Assembly: GCA_012932865.1 (NCBI GenBank)
Contig: SAXG01000020.1
Span: forward strand, 248,001 to 312,000
Reading direction: 5' to 3'
Source of the DNA: Amylostereum areolatum
Taxonomy: Eukaryota; Basidiomycota; Agaricomycetes; Russulales; Stereaceae
DNA length: 64,000 bases
Shown: in pieces, positions 10,739 to 21,448 of the stretch
Layout of the letters: every line of letters starts with the position of its first letter
How positions within the stretch are numbered: the first letter of the stretch is position 1
Translations under genes and position numbers: made by a program
Notes under the pieces: generated by a model
The model's input: the letters and a program-made list of their open reading frames with translations, nothing else
Told to the model about the DNA's origin: nothing
Database searches by the model: none

Positions 10739-11418
10739 ATACCACTATCCAACTCCCATCAGGCTTAGCTCGTCTACCGACCGACACACATACGTTCGCA
10801 AAAGTAAGTGGATCTATTCTTCTCCGCCCACGAAATATAGACTCGAGGCGCAATCCGCCGCTCGCAGCCCCTGGAAGTTATAGAGCAAGATGGAGGTAGT
10901 AAAGTGTCCAGTCACTGGCACGGAAATTCATTCCGTGACGTTCGCATGATCCACACACATGTTTGTTCCTACTTACTACGCCCACCGGCACTACATCAGC
11001 GAGACCCGGTCCGTTGGCGCACTCACTCACGAGATCCTTCAGCCTAGCCGAGGCTGTCGCATACGGCGAGATTCAGGTTTGCGGCTTCGTCAAGCGTCTA
11101 CATCGACAGCTGGAGAACACGCCCCCTTCGTCCAGAACACCCATGAGGGTGGCGGGATGCTCACATCCGCTCTCTCCCCACTCGGCGAAACAAATTCGTC
11201 CCGGCTTACATTCCGACAGCTCATGCGCCGTGGGACATTGACGAACCTTTTGGAATGGGTTCCGTCAATCGAGACCGTACTCAGATCGCGTCCGAGGAGA
11301 CATCGCAGTCATAATACTACAATTTTAGGCTCCGAACCCGAATCAACAGTTGCAATCCCCTACGAGACTGTGCCCCCTCTCCCCCTCTTGTCGGCTGCGG
11401 ACCGCCGTGTCGTAGATC
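10739..11418. other. Gene-free stretch
   Basis: There are open frames on the plus strand at about 10960-11465, but no recognisable domain and no family resemblance. They partly overlap the last exon of the membrane-protein gene on the other strand. I read this as intergenic. Confidence 0.4.
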
Positions 11419-12635
11419 CTAAACCTTTTCGCAGACCTTATCCTTCGAAGCTTCACCGACAGTAACCAAGCTCGGCCCCAAGGTTGGGCCCGTTTCGACA
11501 TGACTGGCCTCTGTGAAATGATTCGCAAAGGTGATCGACCGACTCATCATTTGCGTAGACGTCTCGCGCGTCCACCCCTTGCCCATGGACACCCTGAGGA
11601 TGATGAGCAGAGGTGATATGATCTAAAAAAGGTCAATGTCGCTCTCGTAAGTGATAAACATCGTCTACTAGTTCGGGAAGACTCACGGCGAACGATCCCC
11701 AAATGAAGTACCACGCGGACGATACATAAGTGTTCTTCCCCGAGTTAACGGCGGTGACGATCCCCAGAACGGCGAAAGGAAGTTCGGCTTCGATGAGGAT
11801 CGCCACGACGCTCGTGTAAATGTCCCGGGTGGGGCCGTCGAAGCCATCCATTGCCTTGCGCGAACAGTAGCGCACGCGCAGGATCCGATAGGATATCAAA
11901 CAGGTCAAGATGACGTTGAGCCCGACGGTCAGGGAAACCCAGGGAACGGCAAAGTTGATCGTCTGCTGCACGAAAAAGCTGGAGTTGGGAAGGGCGCTTT
12001 CGACGAGTGATATCAATGAGAATACTGCGGTACAGATGGGCTTGGTCAGTTCATCCACGAGAAGACGGATGACTTGGATACTTACCGACAGATGCAATGT
12101 ATACAAGGGTTGGGAAGGCGATGACCCATACGCTGGAGTCCCAGATGATATAGCACCGGTACAGCTAGACCCGGCGTGTAAGATTAAGGAGGGTTGGGTA
12201 AGAGACAAAACAACGTACGAGGTATGCATCCCCCAGAATGTTGGCTAGGATGTCCGTAGCGCTCCCGAGAACGTTGATCCACAAGGTGCTTTTAGCCAGG
12301 TAATAGACGTACGGGCCTCCTGGAAAGTCGCGATGCTCAATCCACATGAGCTGCCCCATGTACGCATTTGCGACGTAGGCGAACGTGAAGCACACAAGCA
12401 TGATGACCACATAGGAGATAGTGAAGAGCTGAGAGCGCCACGATGCCCTTCTTCTCTTCAGCAAATAATGGATGGCCGTGAATCCGATGCACAAAATAAC
12501 TCCTGATATCTTCGCAGTCAGAAAAGAAGCATTGTGAGGGGGGGGGGGGGGGTCTGGTGACGCACCGTACAGTATGCCCGCAAATGCAATGCCGACATAT
12601 AGGGCACGTTCGTAAAATCTATCTGGAATAGTCAT
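11419..12635 (-). CDS. Seven-transmembrane integral membrane protein (Agaricomycete family)
   Basis: Five exons join in phase to give roughly 320 residues. The ATG at 12635 gives MTIPDRFYERALYVGIAFAG (helix 1). Next are VILCIGFTAIHYLLK, LFTISYVVIMLVCFTFAYVA, WINVLGSATDILANILGDAY, LYRCYIIWDSSVWVIAFPTL, FAVPWVSLTVGLNVILTCLI, LPFAVLGIVTAVNSG and WYFIWGSFAIISPLLIILRV, then a cytosolic tail (SMGKGWTRET...). The EHRDFPGGP loop, YRCYIIW and the SPLLIILRVSMGKGW ending are typical of a large uncharacterised Agaricomycete membrane-protein family. It does not look like an STE3 pheromone receptor. The first intron contains a run of about 14 G. Function unknown, perhaps a sensor or receptor. Confidence 0.75.
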
Positions 12636-13527
12636 GCTGAAAGGTAGTGTCGTGAGCGAGTCGTGAAAGTCAGAGCGTTGGCGGGAATTGCACGGGAAGC
12701 GCTCATCCACGAACGTCTTAAACTCTTATAGTACCGGACTCCATCCAGCTCCTTAGGAAAAATGGGCCTCTGCTGTGCCCAACGGAAAGGACGATCTGAA
12801 GGGGGAGGGGGGTTCATTCAGTAAAGGGTGCTCGACGGCATAGGATTCCGACATCAGTGATATTCATGTCCGCATCGAGCAGCGCCGTCTAGTAAAGCCC
12901 TTTCGGAATTGGTTCCCCCCTCGACCAGTCTAGCGGCGTTCAATAACAGCTGGCGTAATTTTCGACTCAACATACCATGGTCACGATGTACAGAAGGGCC
13001 GTACTTATCACGGCACGAACGCGCAGCGCCTTCCGGTAGAAATGGAAGACGGTGGCTTGGACGAAGGAGGGGGGATCTAGGAGCAAAAATAGCGACGGAA
13101 AGCGTGGGTTCTTGGCGGAAGAAGAACTTACGGGAGAATAATGCGCTGCATGGAGGAAGAAGCACCGAAGGAAAGCAGTTCCGAGCCCAAAATACGGTCT
13201 CTCAGAGGTAGAATTCTCACCTCAATTTACCAAGGCAAGTACCGACCTGACAAGTCATCCATACAGTGGGGCGGTTGGACGGCGGCTTCATTCCAGATGC
13301 GTTTACAGTGACGCCATCCTATTTCGGCTTCTTAAAAATCATAGAAGACCAGGTAGAAACTACATAAAGAACAAAGTCGTCTCAATACCTTAGATGTCTT
13401 ACGAGGATGATGGTCCCATGCACGGTGACGAGATGCGAAAGAGTAACAAACTGGAGACCCACCCAACATACCGTCCAGTGCGACGACAAGCACCACATCG
13501 GTCACTATCCCTCAGGACGACCACCAT
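12636..13527. other. Gene-poor stretch
   Basis: On the minus strand there are small exon-like pieces (KRIWNEAAVQPPHCMDD near 13270; MLSRKLRQLLLNAARLVEGG near 12900). They could be the degraded 3' half of the membrane-protein relative that follows. I could not chain them into one frame. Confidence 0.3.
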
Positions 13528-14095
13528 TCAATTCACGCCACGCGATATTATATAACAACCATGCCAGAGACACGACCGCGGAATCGACGATCTTTTCTGC
13601 ACAGTGTGTGGTTAGTACATAACGGTATTGCGAACATAGGAATAACCTGACCTTCAGGTTGTTCGTCGTCGTTCACTTCTGCGGCGCGGTAAGAGCGGCA
13701 GCGTCCGTCAAGATTCCATTCAACATCAATGCTGGACTAATCATAAGCATCGCTACCGGATCATGGCATGAGCACGTACCTTCGAAATCATCGGCAGGTA
13801 TGATAGTCGCATCCGCATACCTCGCGACGAGCAAGAAACACGCAGACACGATGGAAAGGTGCGTGATAAAGAGCATATTGTTCTTTAGGCGGGCGCGGCG
13901 GGCGACGACACACGACAGCGGGCGTGCGTTGGTACGCTTATGTTGAACCTTGGCTATTAGAGATACATATGGACCTACCGTGGGGACCTGCTCATGGGTG
14001 CTAAACATCAGGGGACATACTTTTCCAAAGGGAAGAGAACTCAACTGGCTATAGATACACGTGGACATGTGGCAAAAGACCATTCCGTTGAACAT
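13528..14095 (-). pseudogene. Probable decayed paralogue of the 7TM protein
   Basis: The frame MFNGMVFCHMSTCIYSQL, then RLKNNMLFITHLSIVSACFL, LVARYADATI and PADDFEG, follows the order of the neighbour's helices 1-3 and its RDFPGG loop. The next pieces (ALMLNGILTDAAALTA; EKIVDSAVVSLAWLLYNIAW) resemble later helices. The proposed introns do not keep one frame and stops interrupt the chain, so I call it a remnant. A badly modelled real gene is the alternative. Confidence 0.35.
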
Positions 14096-14255
14096 GTGTC
14101 ATGAGGACGAGAAAGCGATAGAGATAAGTAAGACGAAACAGATCCGACATTCCGACCGGTGTGCATGCCCTGAGCCAGACCGCATACAATCAGACGCTGT
14201 CACAGAGAAACGGGAGAGCACTCATACCCTTCTCCGCGCGAGCTCGTCACAAACG

Positions 14256-14890
14256 CTATGCCCCCTGCACGTGTGCAACCGCTTCGTATACCATGCTCCA
14301 ATCGCGACACGCATACGTGTGTAATCCTCTCACGTCGTTGTCTTCCGTGACCGAATCCAGGTTGAGGTCGGAATGGCAGAGGGCGGACTGCCGCAGGTAA
14401 TTGAAGCAATGGCGACGTATGGGGGAAGGGCTGACGGCGCCCCCTCCAGCTTGAATGTGACCAAGGTCCACACGGATGAGGTTGAGGCATCTGAGCTGAT
14501 GGAAAAGCGCGATGCTGTACTGCTTGCCATCGCCGTGGATGTCTATGAGGCCTTCACCGGGTGCGAGAGCGGACCATTCGTCATCTGAACTTGCATCGAG
14601 CTGGTAATGAACCGTATCTTGCACAAAGAGGCGGACCATGGGGAGGTTGCCGATGTTCAAGGACATGGGAGATTCGGGGATACGCGCGCCTACACCTACC
14701 CGAGGACGATGTTAGTGTCGGATCACCTACAATCCAGAATGTGCGAGAGCGCAATGAGTTCACCATCTACGTGTGTGGCATCCATCGCAAAGAGCATGCG
14801 GATGATCGCGGCAAGCAAGAAGGCCTGGCAAAGGATCGTGCCGATTAGAGTGGCCCTAAAGCCTAATGGATGTGAAGTTTGAGAAGACAT
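14256..14890 (-). CDS. UstYa-family (DUF3328) protein, atypical first motif
   Basis: UstYa-type proteins are oxidases in fungal ribosomal-peptide (dikaritin) pathways and other secondary metabolism, membrane-anchored by one N-terminal helix. Two exons give about 200 residues. The anchor is LIGTILCQAFLLAAIIRMLF (residues 15-34). The lumenal part has VRLFVQDTVHY, DEWSALAPGEGLIDI and the two family motifs: HQLRC (117-121, where H-x-x-H-C is usual, so the second His is Arg) and HCFNYLRQ (147-154), then YACRDW. The intron is short (about 41 nt). The changed histidine may alter metal binding. A more canonical copy lies 0.5 kb away in the opposite direction. Confidence 0.75.
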
Positions 14891-15376
14891 GCAGAAGACG
14901 AACGAGCCGGTCTGGAAGCTTTATGCGCAAGGGCTTATCGATATCGCGACGCGAAGGTGGACACGAGGTTCTTCACGAGGATTATACGGACTTCCTGCAG
15001 CTGGCAGCGTGTCCTATAAGTTCTGTGAATGGGTACGAGGGGCTATATCTATAAGCTTTCAGACGGAGTGTTTCCGCCCCTGCCAGACGTCGAGGGGTTG
15101 GAAAGGGCCAGAAGGTGGGTGTACGCGAAAGGAAGCACGCACTATTATTCAGAAAGTAGTTTGAGATAAGAGCTGCGAGGAACAGAAGTTGTCCGGGTCT
15201 CCCGTGAGCTTGGGAAGACAGTTTGTTATTTAACTTCACTTTCAGCAGCTCCGGACGAGTTTTATGCTCACCATGATGCCGTTTATCGGTCTTCCGCCCG
15301 TAGATGGGCGGTTGGAATGAGATTCTGATAAGTACACAGGCCATTCTTCCACGCGGACCGGTGCGAGGCGACGACG
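14891..15376. other. Shared promoter region of two UstYa genes
   Basis: About 490 bp between the divergent starts of the two UstYa-family genes, presumably holding both promoters. No motif stands out. Confidence 0.45.
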
Positions 15377-16207
15377 ATGGCGGTGTTCCGCAAGATGAAA
15401 GACATGACGCCGACGACGCCGACGCTCGAAATCGTCGCGAGCATTATGTCATTTCTTCTCACGGTCACACTCCTCGTCGCCCTCGCCCTCCCGCCATCGT
15501 CGACCCCGTTGATCCCCTCAGCTTCGACATGGACACGCATCTCGGCGACCTCGGATGACGCACGTCAGCTCAGTGAGTCCACCGCAGTTTCAGCAGGCGT
15601 TTTTCTCTTTTACTTATTTCCTCCAGGCTACGAAGGCGATGATGTACCAATCTTTCACTCACTATCCGACCTCCCAAATGCAAGGGCGACCTCGGAACTC
15701 TCGTACATCCGCGCAACGTTCGAGGAGAGCGTTCACTTCACCCTGGAAGACCCCGAGTCCGAGAAGGAATGGCTGCAGACATCGCCGTACGGTTCCGGAA
15801 TCATTCGCCTAGGCCCCCACAACCGTACGTTCGTCGTCGCGATGTTCCACGAAATCCACTGCCTCCGCAACTTTCGCGACGCGTACATCGCATCCCGCGA
15901 TAACACCGACTGGGGGCATGTCCAGCACTGCCTTAATTATGTCCGCCAGCTTGCTCTTTGCAGCGCCGACGTGACACTCGAGCGCGGCGACTTTATGACG
16001 CGGGACTTCGCTACGGAGCGTACTGGGGAGACGCACGTTTGCCGAAATTGGGAGGCCGTTTTTGATGATGTTGGATACAACTGGCTTCGCTGGATGAGGT
16101 TGCGTTCGACGTCTGGTGTCTCAAGTAAGAAAGCTTTACCTCCTTTCCCTTTCCCATTGCATTGTTGGATACTAACGCGCGTACTAGCAGACATCGATAT
16201 TGATTAG
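15377..16207 (+). CDS. UstYa-family (DUF3328) oxidase-like protein
   Basis: The ATG at 15377 opens a short cytosolic N-terminus and one transmembrane helix (IVASIMSFLLTVTLLVALAL, about residues 19-38). The first intron runs from about 15572 to the AG before GCTACGAAGG. The lumenal domain carries SELSYIRATFEESVHFTLED, EKEWLQTSPYGSGIIRLG, the full HEIHC motif (140-144), HCLNYVRQ (166-173) and ETHVCRNWEAV. Both HxxHC-type motifs are intact, so it should bind metal and could act as an oxidase or cyclase. A 3' intron probably removes the poly-Pro/Phe stretch and leaves a short IDID end before the TAG at 16205-16207. No precursor peptide with repeated cores was seen nearby, so its substrate is open. 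Confidence 0.8.
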   Translation: MAVFRKMKDMTPTTPTLEIVASIMSFLLTVTLLVALALPPSSTPLIPSASTWTRISATSDDARQLSESTAVSAGVFLFYLFPPGYEGDDVPIFHSLSDLPNARATSELSYIRATFEESVHFTLEDPESEKEWLQTSPYGSGIIRLGPHNRTFVVAMFHEIHCLRNFRDAYIASRDNTDWGHVQHCLNYVRQLALCSADVTLERGDFMTRDFATERTGETHVCRNWEAVFDDVGYNWLRWMRLRSTSGVSSKKALPPFPFPLHCWILTRVLADIDID

Positions 16208-16425
16208 CAACCTTTTTGCGTCACAACTTCGCTGCCTTCTGTACGTCGACGTTTGCTGCTCATATTTGTATCCTTTCCGTGCTATAAATCATATGTGCGA
16301 TTCTCATACACTTTGGAAAAGCCTGCTTCTCGTGAACCCTTGGCTCTTTCCTCTTCTGCTACGTCGTCTGAGATTGCTGGATGTATAGCCCTGCAACCCA
16401 GATTCAGCACAGACTATCCAGTGGT

Positions 16426-17362
16426 TCAAAAGCAAGACACGCCTTCCGTTCCAAAACCGGTATGCACGATGTCAACGCTACATGGTCCCGGGGAGCCCGC
16501 ACACGCGATCTCCAACGTCTGGACAGACATCGACGTGCATGGAAAGCTGTTGGTTTCATCCGTAACATTGTACGACACTGACAGTTGTCCGAGCCGTCTC
16601 TTCCGTCTAGGCTTCGTCGCTCCTGAAAGCTTCGTCAAGTCGACCTCCGCGTCGCCGTCGAGCAGCCACACATCAAGAATGGCGGGATCTCCTTTGAGGA
16701 GATTCACCTTCGTGGCGCTGGACGACCGGGATGGGACGACGATTTTGACCGAGCAGCGTTCCATGCCCCAATCGAGCACGCGAAATTGGGCGATGGTGGA
16801 AAACTACCGGAAGGAATGTCAACGAGACTGACGAAGGGTCCCGATTCGCGACGTACCTCTGGCGTGACGTGTAGCCTTCTCTCATCCACTAGAGCGTGCC
16901 CTTCATCAATGAGCTTGTATGTGCTCTGGATAGGGTATACCCTCCCCGCATACACAGATGATACACGAGCAAACGGCGTGCCAGCGTGGTTGATCAGAGG
17001 ATCGTGCTTCGTCCTCGAGAACGACCGGTTGCGATAGAGGATGTCAAAGTCAATGTAGGAGCTACGCGACGGGAGTCTCCAGAGGTCTGAACGTCGAACG
17101 ACCGAAGGAGGAGTGGGCGGGCGTCCGAAGATGAGATAGAGAAGGAGAATTGTGTTCAAAATGGTGCAGATGGTCACCACGCGCGCGGTCCACCTTGTGT
17201 AGCTGCTTTCTGACTTTCTCGTGGAGTTTTTTTCTGAGCCTGGCGGAGGGGATCATGATCAGTGTACCAAATTTTCCGCTCGTCGGTCGGACGCGAACCT
17301 TCAATCATATCTTCTGAGCCGTCATCCTGCGCGACCAGCTCGTAACTGCTGCTCTCGCCCAT
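16426..17362 (-). CDS. Single-pass membrane protein, uncharacterised Agaricomycete family
   Basis: Three exons join in phase. The ATG at 17362 starts MGESSSYELVAQDDGSED. A 60-nt intron (gttcgc...ccag) leads to ARVVTICTILNTILLLYLIF, a type II transmembrane helix. The extracellular part includes SRTKHDPLINHAGTPFARVS, YPIQSTYKLIDEGHALVDER and HVTPE. A second intron is followed by FSTIAQFRVLDWGMERCSV, ILDVWLLDGDAEVD and LGQLSVSYNV, and a Cys-containing end (TLEIACAG...CSVDI). This pattern matches an Agaricomycete family often found near UstYa genes and sometimes labelled But2-like. That label is from memory of the family and unproven. Function unknown. Confidence 0.7.
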
Positions 17363-18123
17363 CTTGCAAAGGACGCAGACTGTAAGGTTGAAAGAGATTC
17401 AGCTGGAGAACGCAATCACGACTGTTGTATTGGTTTGCGACGCATTAAACCCCTGCGGCTATCGAAAGCTCAGTTCGAACACAAAAGGAGGAGGATAACC
17501 CGGGACACTGCGCCACATATAGATCTTCCTAAGACACGGGAGGAGCCTGTACCACGCTACCGGCGAGACGTTCCGTGTCTGTTCCGTCCGAGTTCGAAGG
17601 TACTGGACGAAGTTGAGAAGTTTCAATGCCGCGATAAGACTTGTATAGCGAACAGCCTAACGCCACGATGGCTTCTCCCTGAACTGTAAACGCAGCGATG
17701 AGAAAGGGGAGCGGGAGAGCGGAGGAATACAGAGTCCCGGGGATGTCCTTGTATGAAGCAAGGGACAGTATAGGGCACGAGGACGAGCACGGGGCAGCTG
17801 GAAGCAGGGATTCGGGACACGCGTGGTGGAAAGGTGAGCGCAATAAGCCACGTGAGGCTCAGTACTGAACGACAACTTGGAGACGTAGCACGCTGAGGGG
17901 TTCAATAATTAGAAGCACTCCCCTACTGCATTATCCTATCGTGGAGATCGAAAGTAAAAGTTGGACCACCCGAGAAGCGAGTATGAAGCATTGCGGAAAC
18001 GTTAGCCTGAAGAGTGAAAAGCATAACGACAAACGTGGGATCAACAAGTAGTGAAAAATGAAGTAAACCAATCCGTGTACCATGAGACATTCACTACGGG
18101 GGCACGGTCCCATGCCGACACTT
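17363..18123. other. Gene-free stretch
   Basis: About 760 bp upstream of the membrane protein and beyond the 3' end of GNAT copy B. Short frames only, none recognisable. Confidence 0.45.
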
Positions 18124-19168
18124 TCACTCCCTCGACAACGAGATGCACGGAAGTTTGCCCGTCGGGCCTTCGATGACGGTACGGCCCCTTTCTCTAAAGC
18201 CTATCGCCTTGTACCAATTTGCCTATGTGCACAGAACAGAAACGCCGTCAGCCCATCGTTCTTTCAGCAAGGAAAACACATACGGCGGACTCATCCGCTG
18301 TAGCAAGGCCAACGAGCTGCCCCTTCTCTGATACCTAGCACGCAACGGTCAAGACGTACGAGCGACGCGGAGATAAGCGGCACGAACTGCGTTGTACCAA
18401 GGATTGACCAAGGCCGCGGCAAGCCCTTCTGCGTTGTCGTGGTGCGTTGGCTCAGTGACGAGGAGGAAGCACCAAGTCAGTCGCGCGCGTTCCTATGAGT
18501 GGCAGGATCGTGCGTGAGTACCACGAATGCCATCAATGAAGGAATCAAGGACATACTTCTTCAGTGAAAATCTGCGCCTGCCACTTGTTGATGGTTTCCG
18601 GGTACTGGTGTCCACAGGTCAGAGACAGTTGTGCGTGAATTGAGCGATGTCGCTACCGTGTCCGTCCACCAATACTGTGTTTCCGGCGAAAGCTTTTGAA
18701 AGAGCTTGTCGAAGCCCAAAGCCCGCTGCTCAGCGCTGGCACAAGGGCTTAGTAACGATGCGAGACCCGATGCATACAAGAGACACCTACGTCGAAAAGA
18801 GCGCGTTGGACATCTCGAACCAGAGCGCGATGGAAATGAACTTTCCGTCCTGCTTGACCGCGTAGGCCTTGCCCGCTAGATAGGCTGCTCGGATCATCGA
18901 CGCGTACAGCTCATCACTCAGTTCAAAGTTGCCTCCTAGCATTGCCCTGCGAGACGCGTCTGTGTGGGGAATTCCTTGTGTAAGACGAAGGTCAATTACG
19001 AGAGTAAGCAGGAGCTAACCGTCCTTGAGGGCACGAGAGGCCACTGCTGCCATCTCAGATACTTCTGCGCGTGAAAGACCTATTAAAGACGTGATGTCAT
19101 CGATGTATACTATTTGAGGGCTTACCGGCGAGAGAGGAAAGTTGCACAACGGCCGGCGTGGGCGACAT
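18124..19168 (-). CDS. GNAT-family acetyltransferase, copy B (divergent CoA motif)
   Basis: Same exon plan as copies A and C. The ATG at 19168 begins MSPTPAVVQLSSLAG. Then come EVSEMAAVASRALKDG, MLGGNFELSDELYASMIRAA, FISIALWFEMSNALFST, EQRALGFDKLFQKLSPETQY, YPETINKWQAQIFTEE, LTWCFLLVTEPTHHDNAEGL, GQLVGLATADESA and NWYKAIGFRERGRTVIEGP, ending ISLSRE. All joins keep frame. The acetyl-CoA loop reads HHDNAEGLA where A and C have HQNRGLA / HQNRGFA: two extra residues and no Q/R at the first signature position. Cofactor binding may be weakened, or the protein may be drifting towards loss. Confidence 0.7.
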
Positions 19169-19947
19169 GGCTGGAGATGACAAAGTATGCAGCTATTCAC
19201 AAGGATCAGTAATCTTGAGCACCGTGCAAAGAGGCACGTTCTGAGGCTTATGAAGAAGAGAAGGTGCACAGGGGACGGAAAGGCGAACCTGAACGAGGAT
19301 TGAGCGGAGACCCCCTAAGTACCGTAATGACGGAAAGAGATTCCGCGCCATATACCAGGAGATGGGGCTGACCTTGACATGGGAACGTCGGGAGTACAGA
19401 AGAGAAGCCTGGTACTATCATAGACGCTGGAGAAAAGTCGGTTGGATTCACCGGCGGGAAGCTTAGAAGAGGCCATCAAAATAGCATCCTATTTTCCTAA
19501 GATTGAGAGTACATAGTGTTGGCGCGGGTTGATGATACTTCGACGAGAGTACTGACCGTGGACATTGTTTCAAGCTTCATGCAAGCTTCAAGTTTGGACA
19601 GGAGACGCTTGGGGTACACTCGGCGTCTATGGGTTTATTACTTAGGTAAGATTTTCACACGCTTCCTATCTGTAGCTCGAGGGCACGTCGTGCACGGTTC
19701 GCCGAAAGTCCTCTTCTTCCCTCAGCATGCACCACCAAAGCACCACTCTCCAAGGATTGCAAAAGGATTGCACTCTCTTCGTCTGTCACGAACCGCTGGT
19801 AAGCGCTTTGTCTGATTGATCGCCTCGTTGGTCGCTCTGGTCACGGTGTACTCTACGCACTTCTCTGCTGCTTTTCAAATCGACGTCATCAAAATACTTG
19901 GGCGGAAGTTGGAACCATCAACAGCCTATCTTCAAACGCCGGTTCAT
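19169..19947. other. Intergenic between GNAT copies B and C
   Basis: About 780 bp. It should contain the promoter of copy B. No further gene or repeat recognised. Confidence 0.45.
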
Positions 19948-20974
19948 TCAATCCTTTGAAAGCGCAACACACAGGAGACCGTTGATGTCCGGACCATTGA
20001 TGATGATGCGGCCCCTTTCTCTAAATCCCATGGACTTGTACTTGGCAACCTGTGCGCGCTGGGTCAGCAATGCGATTGTCTCGTACATTGTTCACAACAG
20101 GACATACATTCAATTCCGAGTCGGTGGCGAGTCCCACAAGCTGGCCTTTCTGCGTCACCTTCTCAACGTGTCGATGGATGCGACGTGACCTGCAATGACA
20201 AGCAATACACGCACCTTGTCATACCAGGCATCGATGAGAGACGTGGCGAATCCTCGGTTTTGATGAGCAACATCGGTGGCGAGAAGGTAGCACCAGGTGA
20301 GTCTCTCGTTTTCCTATCCATGATGAAAAGGATTCATGAACTGCCACGCATCACGCAGCGACGCGCACTCACCTCTGGCGTGAATATCTGTGGCCGCCAC
20401 TCTCCGATGGCTTCTGGATACTGTCATGGGGTCATGATGGGCGAAACGGGTTAACTGAGAGGCGTCTGCTACACACCGTGTGTGCCCACCAATGCTGCGT
20501 TTTTGGCGAAAGCTTCTTGAAAAAATCGTCGAAGCCCAGCGCGCGCTGAGCATCTCTGAAACGAAACCCGGTGAGCATGCTCGGCCTGTGTGCACGAAAA
20601 GAGCAACTGACGTTCCGAAGAGCGGTCTCGACATCTCAAACCACAGCGCCACCGACACGATCTGTCCGTCCTGTTCGACGGCGTAGAGCTCGCCTTCGAG
20701 AAGAGCGGCCCTGAACATGGCGGCGAAGAGGTCGTTGCTGAGGCTTTCGTCCCCGCCAATCATCATACTACGTCCTGGTGCTTCAATAGTGAAACGGGTA
20801 TCGGTTACGGTGAAGAGAAGGGCTAAATGAAGTTACGCCACACCGTCTTTCATGGCTTGCGATGACATTGCTACCACATGGTCGAACTGGTATGCTGCCA
20901 ACAGTCAAAAATCAAGAAAGGATTGTACACGAGGAAGTACTTACGGGTGAGAGACTGCCCAACGACGTCGCCAT
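19948..20974 (-). CDS. GNAT-family acetyltransferase, copy C
   Basis: The ATG at 20974 begins MATSLGSLSPV. A first intron (gtactt...ggcag) leads to YQFDHVVAMSSQAMKDG, then MIGGDESLSNDLFAAMFRAA, SVALWFEMSRPLFGT, AQRALGFDDFFKKLSPKTQH, YPEAIGEWRPQIFTPE, LTWCYLLATDVAHQNRGFAT, GQLVGLATDSELN and AKYKSMGFRERGRIIINGPD, ending VALSKD. The CoA-binding signature QNRGFA is intact, as is the KSMGF C-terminal element. Position, strand and intron phases show it arose by tandem duplication with A and B. Substrate unknown. Confidence 0.8.
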
Positions 20975-21448
20975 GTTCGATCCGGGATAAGGCGCAAAGA
21001 CCCCTCCATTCCCGTCGTTCCTTCCCGTGACACAGCGACCAGTGTCTCGCCTTCCCGCTCTCCCCGAAGGCCCTGCACGTCCCTCACCCTCGTTCTTTAC
21101 ATAACAGTGGGTGTCGATTTTGTCATCAGTCCGTTTGCGTTTGGGGGTACGAAATGACGGTTCGTTTACAGAGGAGCTGGGATCCATACCTTGAAGTAGG
21201 TCGATGGCGGTGGTTGAGGACAAGGCCTTGACTCGGTTGGCGACGGTCGACCTGGGTGACCAGTCCAAATTTGGCTATAGCCGCCCCCTCCCCGACTACT
21301 TGCGCCCCCTCCCGGTCGACTCAGATATCAGTACAGAAACAATGAGGCTAATTATTGACGGTACATACAATACAAATCATGCATATGCTACCCGCTTGTC
21401 ACAGAGTGGGATGCACAAGTAGGGATATAAGAATATATATGATGGCCA
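20975..21448. other. Intergenic, GNAT C to BTB gene
   Basis: Contains the promoter of GNAT C. A minus-strand fragment (MDPSSSVNEPSFRTPKRKRT, near 21110-21190) resembles the N-terminal leader of the BTB genes, so a short BTB gene relic may lie here. No BTB domain follows it. Confidence 0.4.

Noticed and set aside
10739..11465. Plus-strand frame of 168 codons
   Set aside because: No domain, and it overlaps the last exon of the membrane-protein gene on the other strand.
11419..12635. Candidate STE3 pheromone receptor
   Set aside because: It has seven helices, but the loops and the SPLLIILRVSMGKGW ending match a different, uncharacterised Agaricomycete family.
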